Shown here: one piece after another, positions 1 through 5,055 of the stretch | Layout: each line of letters opens with the position of its first letter | Numbering within the stretch: position 1 is the first letter of the stretch | Origin: Paludibacteraceae bacterium | Lineage (GTDB): Bacteria; Bacteroidota; Bacteroidia; Bacteroidales; Paludibacteraceae | DNA length: 6,130 nt | Direction of reading: 5' to 3' | Assembly: GCA_017402895.1 (NCBI GenBank) | Contig: JAFPLG010000098.1 | Coordinates: 1 to 6,130 of the forward strand | Translations under genes and position numbers: made by a program | Notes under the pieces: generated by a model | Told to the model about the DNA's origin: nothing | Database searches by the model: none | Seen by the model: the letters and a program-made list of their open reading frames with translations, nothing else

Positions 1-2075
1 GCATTAATCAGGGTAGGCAATTTGCGCATTGCTGACTGACGCCAGAACTCCGTATGACGACGGAAGAAATAGTCGTTGTAAATGCGCATCAGTATCTCCT
101 TCTGATCGTCGTATAGCTCGGTATACGAGTGCGACTGATAGATAGAGATACGCGGATGGAGCATATACGGGTTGTTCTGGTCAATGACAAATAGCTTCTC
201 GCAATGCAGATAGATCAGTCCGTTAGCTATATTCTTAGCCTGGTCAAGTGTCAAACCAACTGCCTTGCGTTTCGCCTCACTCTCTACCAACTCGTCATAC
301 CAGTTCTGAACCTTGAGTTGTGTATCAAACTCCTCGCGGAAATAATAGACGTAGTTGTCGTGGGTAGCCAGCGCATGCTGCTTAGCCCATTCTGTGTCAT
401 AGCCGAAGACATCACCCAGGAAGTTAGCACGGATATAGGGCTTGGTCAGTCGATCCCAATCCAGGCATATACCCTGGTTCTGCAAATCCTGGTACGAATA
501 CGGCAGTGCCGGAACAAAGTGACCGCACAATCCCCATACGTCGTTCTTAGGCATTTGCCATATACGGAAGAAGCCCAGGATATGATCGATACGGTAGGCA
601 TCAAAGTAGTCTTGCATCTTCTGGAAGCGATGACGCCACCAGCCAAAACCGTCCTTGGCCATCTCATCCCAGTTGTAGGTCGGGAAGCCCCAGTTCTGAC
701 CACTAATAGAGAAGTCATCAGGCGGAGCACCGGCCGAAGCATTCAGGTTGAATAGTTGCGGATCGGTATAAGCATCCACCGAATCAGGCGAGATACCAAT
801 AGGTATATCACCCTTCATGGCCACGCCAATCGAGTGGGCATACTGTACAGCCTCCGAGAGCTGTTTGTCTGCGTGGAACTGGAGGTAGTAGTACAACTCC
901 TTCGGTTGCTTGTCGCGCTTGTGCAGGAACTCAGCATACGGCACGAGCCAGTCCTGATTCTTCTGGAAGAACGCCTTGTACTCAGCGCTGGAGAAGCAAG
1001 CCTCACCCTCGGCCTTGAACAGGGCCTTGAAGTACTTCATCTTCTCGTCATAAACGCACTGGTAATCGGCAATAGCCTTGGCGTTGAACTCCTTCTGCGT
1101 AGCGCGGTATTTCTTCAGTTGCGCCGGCGTCAGACGACCCATACGCTCAATATTGATATAGATCGGATGCAAGGCAAATACCGACACGGCATTATATGGA
1201 TACGAGTCACGATTGGTATGCGTGAGCGTCGTATCATTGATAGGCAGGGTCTGGATCATCTTCTGACCTGTCAGTGCTGCCCAGTCGGCCAGTTTCTTCA
1301 GGTCCAGGAACTCACCAATTCCGAATCCCTCTTCCGTACGCAGCGAGAATACCGGAACAGCTACGCCGGCACCTTTGAAGCGCGGTTGGGTACGACGGAA
1401 CGAGCGGTCGTTCTGGTTAATCTTCACACCCTTCTGTACACCCCATATCTTGCGGTTCTCACCCCACTCCTGGTCAACAGTCTGACCCGTACGCAGGTCG
1501 TAGATGACGTATTTATACTCAATAATCTGGTCGGGCGCAGCCTCAAAATCGACGTGCCACAATGGGAACTCACCATCCGCCATCGGCAGTTTCTCATCGT
1601 GGTTCCAGTTTCCCAGCGCCGGGATATTACCTACAACAGCCACTCCCTGATAGGGCAGTATCTGCGGCAGGTCGATCGAAAGACGGATATTGCCCTTCGG
1701 AGCTTTTGGTTTCACGGGTTTCTGACGCAGGAAAAGCGCCTTGAGGAAGGCCGTCGTATAGAACGACTTCTCATAGTCAATAGCCTGCCAGAAGTCGCGC
1801 ACCACCATTTTCTTGTCCGCAGCACGCAGCGTCAGCTTACGGGGCTCACCGGCCTCGTAGATATAGTTACCGTCCTGCAGACGAATCGCATACTTGTACT
1901 CTACCGATCCGGCAAAATCAGAAATTGGAATAGTGGCCGTCCAAAAATCAGCCCCGTGACAATTGAGCAAGAGAGGTGTTTTCTCGGTCCAACCAAGGAT
2001 AGAATCACGCGTTTCAATAACGCAAAGCGTCTGACCGTACTCGGCCCGATAGTTGATTTGAAATGTGAGAGTCAT
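1..2075 (-). CDS. malQ: 4-alpha-glucanotransferase (amylomaltase), DPE2-like, two CBM20 domains; 3' end outside window
   Basis: Transfers alpha-1,4-glucan segments between maltose/malto-oligosaccharides and longer glucans (GH77), expected in the cytoplasm since no signal peptide is visible. The reading frame from ATG at 2075 is open for 691 codons to the window edge. Residues about 2-105 and 128-222 are two CBM20 starch-binding domains; the second has the typical VVGNIPALGNW stretch (W157). The GH77 core starts near residue 232 (VPVFSLRTEEGFGIGEF, then QTLPINDT). The motif RIDH puts the expected catalytic nucleophile at Asp497 (codon 585-587). After GFFRIW (501-506) comes the long insert that splits the GH77 core in plant DPE2, with the PYIR (546-549) and LY/IYxDYxFxR-type landmarks. 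The window ends at RKLPTLIN, just before the expected acid/base GEDLG segment and the third catalytic Asp, so these cannot be checked. Bacteroidota homologues are usually near 900 residues, so roughly 200 are missing. It starts 36 nt after the stop of the upstream membrane-protein gene and has its own promoter. Confidence 0.95.
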   Translation of the reverse strand, partial: MTLTFQINYRAEYGQTLCVIETRDSILGWTEKTPLLLNCHGADFWTATIPISDFAGSVEYKYAIRLQDGNYIYEAGEPRKLTLRAADKKMVVRDFWQAIDYEKSFYTTAFLKALFLRQKPVKPKAPKGNIRLSIDLPQILPYQGVAVVGNIPALGNWNHDEKLPMADGEFPLWHVDFEAAPDQIIEYKYVIYDLRTGQTVDQEWGENRKIWGVQKGVKINQNDRSFRRTQPRFKGAGVAVPVFSLRTEEGFGIGEFLDLKKLADWAALTGQKMIQTLPINDTTLTHTNRDSYPYNAVSVFALHPIYINIERMGRLTPAQLKKYRATQKEFNAKAIADYQCVYDEKMKYFKALFKAEGEACFSSAEYKAFFQKNQDWLVPYAEFLHKRDKQPKELYYYLQFHADKQLSEAVQYAHSIGVAMKGDIPIGISPDSVDAYTDPQLFNLNASAGAPPDDFSISGQNWGFPTYNWDEMAKDGFGWWRHRFQKMQDYFDAYRIDHILGFFRIWQMPKNDVWGLCGHFVPALPYSYQDLQNQGICLDWDRLTKPYIRANFLGDVFGYDTEWAKQHALATHDNYVYYFREEFDTQLKVQNWYDELVESEAKRKAVGLTLDQAKNIANGLIYLHCEKLFVIDQNNPYMLHPRISIYQSHSYTELYDDQKEILMRIYNDYFFRRHTEFWRQSAMRKLPTLIN

Positions 2076-2106
2076 GATATATTGTATTTAAGTAGTATTC
2101 TGGCTA

Positions 2107-2138
2107 CAAAATTACGCATTTTTTTTCAAATTGCCAAA
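2107..2138 (-). promoter_or_regulatory. Bacteroidota-type promoter for malQ
   Basis: Read on the minus strand, a TTTG -33 element (2135-2138) is followed after 20 nt by TAATTTTG (2107-2114), an exact match to the Bacteroidota -7 consensus TAnnTTTG. Transcription should begin near 2101-2104, giving a leader of roughly 25-30 nt before the malQ ATG at 2075. The leader is A/T-rich and has no Shine-Dalgarno motif, as is normal in this phylum. The promoter lies within the last codons of the upstream gene, and the TAA stop (2112-2114) supplies the first three bases of the -7 box. The assignment rests on consensus match and position only. Confidence 0.7.
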
Positions 2139-3005
2139 TATTTTTGCATTTTTATCCACAAAACTACCAACTAATATTGGTAAAAGGCTATTTATCGCCC
2201 ATAGCAACACGCCGGCCAAGACGGCTTCCACTGAACCGAAAACAAAGATAGCCACTGCTCCGCGAACACCCGCTTCGGCCACCGAAACGGTCGGTGCCAC
2301 CGTCACCAGCAGGTAATAGACCGGAATCAACACAAGCCACTCCGCCATAGGCGCCATGCCAAACAAACGGAGCACAAGGGCAAACTGAACGCACCAGCAC
2401 ATATAGCGCAGCAGACTCTGTCCTACCGAGACAAACAGCATCCGATAGTTCAACTCTATCCATCGGCGCAGCAAACGCGGCAGCAACAGCGCCAACTGAA
2501 TAACACTCAGCAGTATCAAGCCGTACAACACCCAATCCGTCTGCCAACGACCGTCACCAAGCCATATCAACAGAGGCACAATCCCCACCAGAATAATCGC
2601 CAGCGTCATCGTCACCGAACCGACTATTCCCTTGCTGATCACCTCCGACCAGGGCGTATCGCGAATCAGCAATCCGCGAGCCGGGTATTCCCCCACCTGA
2701 TAGGGCGTCAGCTGACCCGCCAACTTGCTGAAATAGACCTGCCGCTGGGCTTCACGAAGCGATAGATTCCCCATCAGAAACTGCCAACGCCATGCCTCTA
2801 GTAGCATATTGAGCGGCATGAGCAACAACGCCACCACACCACACGTCCAGGCCACCGCATCCGCCTCGGCCAGACTGGCACCCAGCTGCTCCCACTGATC
2901 ATAGGCACACAGCTTATACACCAGATAGGCACACGCCAAGATAGTCGTCAGCCACGCCACCAGCTTCCTGGCAGCCAATTCTTTTTTCTCATCGTTTCGT
3001 TTCAC
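2112..3005 (-). CDS. Polytopic inner-membrane protein, lysylphosphatidylglycerol synthase TM / flippase-like family (PF03706 type)
   Basis: A 297-residue, very hydrophobic protein with about seven to eight predicted membrane segments (for example around 16-32, 51-69, 127-149, 158-176, 188-215, 222-240, 249-282). Landmarks resemble the LPG-synthase-TM/UPF0104 family: E70-x-W-R at the end of the second segment, a G-x-L-T-P-Y-x-V-G-E loop (97-106) followed by R110, and APTVSVAEAGVRG (237-249), which matches the family's Pro...E-x-G-x-R signature. There is no catalytic acyltransferase (C-terminal MprF) domain, so lysyl transfer is not expected; members like this are usually annotated as putative lipid flippases or hypothetical proteins, and the substrate is unknown. 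The start is GTG at 3005; it lies only 4 nt after the likely -7 box, so translation may be leaderless. Later in-frame starts (TTG codon 10, GTG codon 16) are possible but would remove the charged N-terminus. The gene is divergent from the barrel gene and is followed by malQ after 36 nt. Confidence 0.85.
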   Translation of the reverse strand: MKRNDEKKELAARKLVAWLTTILACAYLVYKLCAYDQWEQLGASLAEADAVAWTCGVVALLLMPLNMLLEAWRWQFLMGNLSLREAQRQVYFSKLAGQLTPYQVGEYPARGLLIRDTPWSEVISKGIVGSVTMTLAIILVGIVPLLIWLGDGRWQTDWVLYGLILLSVIQLALLLPRLLRRWIELNYRMLFVSVGQSLLRYMCWCVQFALVLRLFGMAPMAEWLVLIPVYYLLVTVAPTVSVAEAGVRGAVAIFVFGSVEAVLAGVLLWAINSLLPILVGSFVDKNAKIFGNLKKNA

Positions 3006-3009
3006 ACTG

Positions 3010-3041
3010 CAAATTTACAACATTATTTGCATATATGCAAA
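3010..3041 (-). promoter_or_regulatory. Minus-strand half of the divergent promoter (membrane-protein gene)
   Basis: On the minus strand, TTTG (3038-3041) is separated by 20 nt from TAAATTTG (3010-3017), an exact TAnnTTTG match. The GTG start at 3005 begins 4 nt after the -7 box, so the predicted transcript start (about 4 nt downstream of the box) falls at or just before the start codon. This implies a leaderless mRNA, or else that a later start codon is used. The promoter overlaps the plus-strand promoter over 3026-3041. Confidence 0.65.
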
Positions 3042-3042
3042 T
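3025..3042. repeat. 18-bp perfect palindrome at the centre of the divergent promoters
   Basis: ATTTGCATATATGCAAAT is identical to its reverse complement. Its two arms contain the TTTG -33 elements of both divergent promoters (3026-3029 plus, 3038-3041 minus). Symmetry continues outward as an interrupted pattern (TG, then GTAnnTTTG on each side) to 3010 and 3057; I count 18 of 24 positions per half agreeing. It could be only the result of two mirror-image promoters, or also an operator for a dimeric regulator; the sequence alone does not decide. Confidence 0.85.
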
Positions 3043-3057
3043 TTTGCAGTATCTTTG
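3026..3057 (+). promoter_or_regulatory. Plus-strand half of the divergent promoter (barrel gene)
   Basis: TTTG (3026-3029), 20 nt, then TATCTTTG (3050-3057), an exact TAnnTTTG -7 box. The predicted transcript start is near 3061, leaving about 8 nt before the ATG at 3069 and no room for a Shine-Dalgarno site. The location of this promoter also argues against the upstream in-frame TTG at 3027 as a start codon, since that lies inside the -33 element. Confidence 0.75.
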
Positions 3058-3068
3058 TGGGCACAAAC

Positions 3069-4922
3069 ATGAAAAATCGATTTCTCATACTCCTCCTGTT
3101 CTGTGCAAACATCAGTTTTGCGCAACCGCGAACAGAGGATATCATATTGGATATCTACACCCAATTAACCGAACTGGGTGAGGTGGACTACGAGACCCTC
3201 CAAGAAGAACTGCTGGAGATAGCCGAGCAACCTATCGACCTGAATTCCGCCACGCAAAACGACCTGGAGCGGCTCCATTTTCTCAGCCCCCGCCAGATAG
3301 ACGACATCCTATCCTACGTCTACCGACATCCCATGGACAGCCTCTACGAACTGCAACTTATCGGTAGCCTGACCGACTATGACATACGCAACCTATGTGC
3401 ATTTGTTCGCCTGGTGCCTGTTCAAACGGAGACATCACGCATCTATTTCCGGGAAGCACTACAGCAACTCAAGCACGAGATAACCACCCGCGTGGATGTT
3501 CGCAACGCAGAGAACTTCGCCGCCGACCCGGTCTACGTACAGACGCGCTACAAGATGCATTATCGCGACCAATTCGACATGAATCTCCAGCTCCGCCGAC
3601 CTACAGGCGGAGACGCCCAATCCTTGCAGTACGGCGGCTACCTGCGGCTGCGAAACGTAGGCGCACTCCAGTCACTAGTTGTGGGCAACTTGCAAGCCTC
3701 GTTCGGCCAGGGACTGGTACTCAGTTCCCCTTTCCATATGGGACGGTCAGCCTACGTCAACAATATCAGCACCGAGCCGGAAGGCGTACGTGCTCTCAGC
3801 TCGGTAGATGGTAGCGGACTACATGGCCTTGGGGCCACCACCCGCTGGCAAGCCGGCAAGGTCCATTTCAACGCCTCGGCGCTTTATTCTATCAAGCACG
3901 AGAAAGATACAATATGGCACCATACCATCGGTGCCAACCTGACCGCTATGGGACAGAACTGGAAAGTGGGCATCACCGCTGTCGAAAACTTCTACTCAGA
4001 CAGTATTCACCCCTATCAGAACGCCCAATACAACCAGCATTATTTCCGGGGCCGCCAACAAGCCGTCGTGGGTATCAACGGACGATACCGATGGCGCTGG
4101 CTCGACTTTTTCGGCGAGGTGGCCACGGCCCAAAACAAACAATGGGGTATAGGCGTGCAAGCCGGCGCTCGCTTTGCCGCGTCCAACAAAACGGATCTAA
4201 CACTGCTCTACCGCTTCTATTCGCCGTGGTTCGACAATGCCTTGGGTTACGGCTTCTCCGAGACCAGTCGTATAGGCGACGAACAGGGCATATATCTGGG
4301 ATTCGACATCCGCGAACTATCCCGATGGCAGTTTCGAGGCTACGCCGACCTCTTCCGCTTCTCGGACATCAAATATGGCATCCACTATGCCCCCTCCTAT
4401 GGCTACGACGCCATGTTGGAGACAGCCTATATCCCCAATCAAGTATGGAACGTGCGTTGGCGCGTACGCGCAAGAGAAAAAGCCCACAAGGGCCACTATA
4501 GCTTCCGCGCCGGCTTCAGTTGGCAACGGGGCGGATGGCGCCTAGCCACAACGGCCGAGGCCAACCTCACGCAAGACAGTCTCCGGCAACGCGGTTGGGG
4601 ACTGAGCCTGGCGCAAGACATAGCCTACTCCTGGCAACAAATACCTCTGACCCTCCAACTGCGACTCCAGGGATTCGACGCACGAGCGTGGGACAACCGC
4701 ATCTACCTGTACGAAAACGATGTGCTCTATGCCATCTCCACACCCGCCACCTACGGACGAGGAGGGCGTGCCTACCTAAACCTCCGATGGCGCATCATCG
4801 ACCAACTCTCGCTCTATTTCAAGATTAGTGAAACCGTCTTCGAGAAAACTTGGGCGGCCGCCCACTCTCGTCCGCAGACACGCACCGACATCCATCTGCT
4901 GCTGCGCGCCACCCTACCATAA
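3069..4922 (+). CDS. Secreted helix-hairpin-helix protein with predicted outer-membrane beta-barrel
   Basis: A 617-residue protein. Residues 1-18 are a clear signal peptide (MKNR, then a Leu/Ile/Phe-rich core, SFA cleavage before Gln19). Residues about 56-113 form a ComEA-like tandem helix-hairpin-helix: IDLNSATQNDLERL (56-69), then SLYELQLIGSLTDYDIRNL (91-109). From about residue 120 to the end there is alternating polar/hydrophobic sequence rich in Tyr, Trp, Arg and Gly, as in outer-membrane barrels, ending in a short hydrophobic strand (HLLLRATL). The segment VVGNLQASFGQGLVL (204-218), followed by a GVRALSSVDG-type stretch, resembles the FGQGL...GIRPYxSxDE pattern I know from Bacteroidota proteins annotated only as helix-hairpin-helix domain-containing. 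Helix-hairpin-helix domains commonly bind DNA non-specifically, so surface or periplasmic DNA handling is a reasonable guess but unproven. ATG 3069 is chosen over TTG 3027 because it gives the signal peptide and lies after the promoter. The TAA stop abuts the minus-strand terminator. Confidence 0.88.
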   Translation: MKNRFLILLLFCANISFAQPRTEDIILDIYTQLTELGEVDYETLQEELLEIAEQPIDLNSATQNDLERLHFLSPRQIDDILSYVYRHPMDSLYELQLIGSLTDYDIRNLCAFVRLVPVQTETSRIYFREALQQLKHEITTRVDVRNAENFAADPVYVQTRYKMHYRDQFDMNLQLRRPTGGDAQSLQYGGYLRLRNVGALQSLVVGNLQASFGQGLVLSSPFHMGRSAYVNNISTEPEGVRALSSVDGSGLHGLGATTRWQAGKVHFNASALYSIKHEKDTIWHHTIGANLTAMGQNWKVGITAVENFYSDSIHPYQNAQYNQHYFRGRQQAVVGINGRYRWRWLDFFGEVATAQNKQWGIGVQAGARFAASNKTDLTLLYRFYSPWFDNALGYGFSETSRIGDEQGIYLGFDIRELSRWQFRGYADLFRFSDIKYGIHYAPSYGYDAMLETAYIPNQVWNVRWRVRAREKAHKGHYSFRAGFSWQRGGWRLATTAEANLTQDSLRQRGWGLSLAQDIAYSWQQIPLTLQLRLQGFDARAWDNRIYLYENDVLYAISTPATYGRGGRAYLNLRWRIIDQLSLYFKISETVFEKTWAAAHSRPQTRTDIHLLLRATLP

Positions 4923-4953
4923 AAAAGGGATCTCATCCTGAGATGAAATCCCT
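4920..4953 (-). terminator. Intrinsic terminator downstream of the tRNA
   Basis: On the minus strand, a 12-bp stem (one G-T wobble) closes a 4-nt TCAG loop: the arms are 4942-4953 and 4926-4937. It is followed directly by five more T residues (4921-4925) after the last stem T. It begins 2 nt after the tRNA 3' end, so it would end the OmpA-tRNA transcript. On the plus strand the same hairpin is followed by CGTGG, not by T residues, so it should not work well for the converging barrel gene, whose stop codon overlaps the T-tract. Confidence 0.88.
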
Positions 4954-4955
4954 CG

Positions 4956-5030
4956 TGGTCCCACTTGGGCTTGAACCAAGGACCCCCTGATTATGAGTCA
5001 GGTGCTACTAACCAACTGAGCTATAGGACC
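4956..5030 (-). tRNA. tRNA with CAU anticodon (elongator Met or Ile2)
   Basis: All arms fold: acceptor GGTCCTA with TGGGACC (T6-G67 wobble), anticodon stem CCTGA/TCAGG around loop CTCATAA, variable region GGGTC, T-arm CTTGG-TTCAAGC-CCAAG, discriminator A73. The anticodon CAT is the complement of 4993-4995. No CCA is encoded. CAU is shared by elongator Met and by the Ile2 tRNA whose C34 is changed to lysidine by TilS. Pairs C4-G69 and C5-G68, reported as favouring TilS recognition in E. coli, are both present, which leans towards Ile2, but applying this rule to Bacteroidota is an inference. It is not an obvious initiator, since G1 pairs with C72. The D-arm is odd: GCTC faces TAGC, leaving a C13-T22 mismatch, or a bulged T, compared with the usual GAGC. 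Confidence 0.93.
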
Positions 5031-5055
5031 ATCGTGCAATTAAAGGGCACGAACC

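Noticed and set aside
2119..2126. A run of eight A residues (minus strand) near the end of the membrane-protein gene, as a possible frameshift site.
   Set aside because: It lies three codons from the stop, so slippage would change only the last few residues; low-complexity A/T sequence fits the promoter located there.
204..2174. A long plus-strand open frame opposite malQ (interrupted by one stop at 753-755).
   Set aside because: It is in register with malQ codons, so its stops occur only where malQ uses TTA, CTA or TCA; rare use of those codons keeps it open. The translation shows no domain, while the opposite strand is a clear GH77 enzyme.
3027..3068. An upstream in-frame TTG start adding 14 residues to the barrel protein.
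   Set aside because: It lies inside the -33 element, upstream of the predicted transcript start, and would bury the signal peptide behind extra residues.
3395..4828. Several open frames overlapping the barrel gene in other frames.
   Set aside because: They have Arg/Pro/Ser-rich translations typical of shifted frames in GC-balanced genes and no own start signals; the barrel frame has a signal peptide and recognisable domains.
5034..5050. A 4-bp inverted repeat (GTGC/GCAC) between the OmpA gene and the tRNA.
   Set aside because: The stem is too short and has a 9-nt loop and no T-tract; expected by chance.
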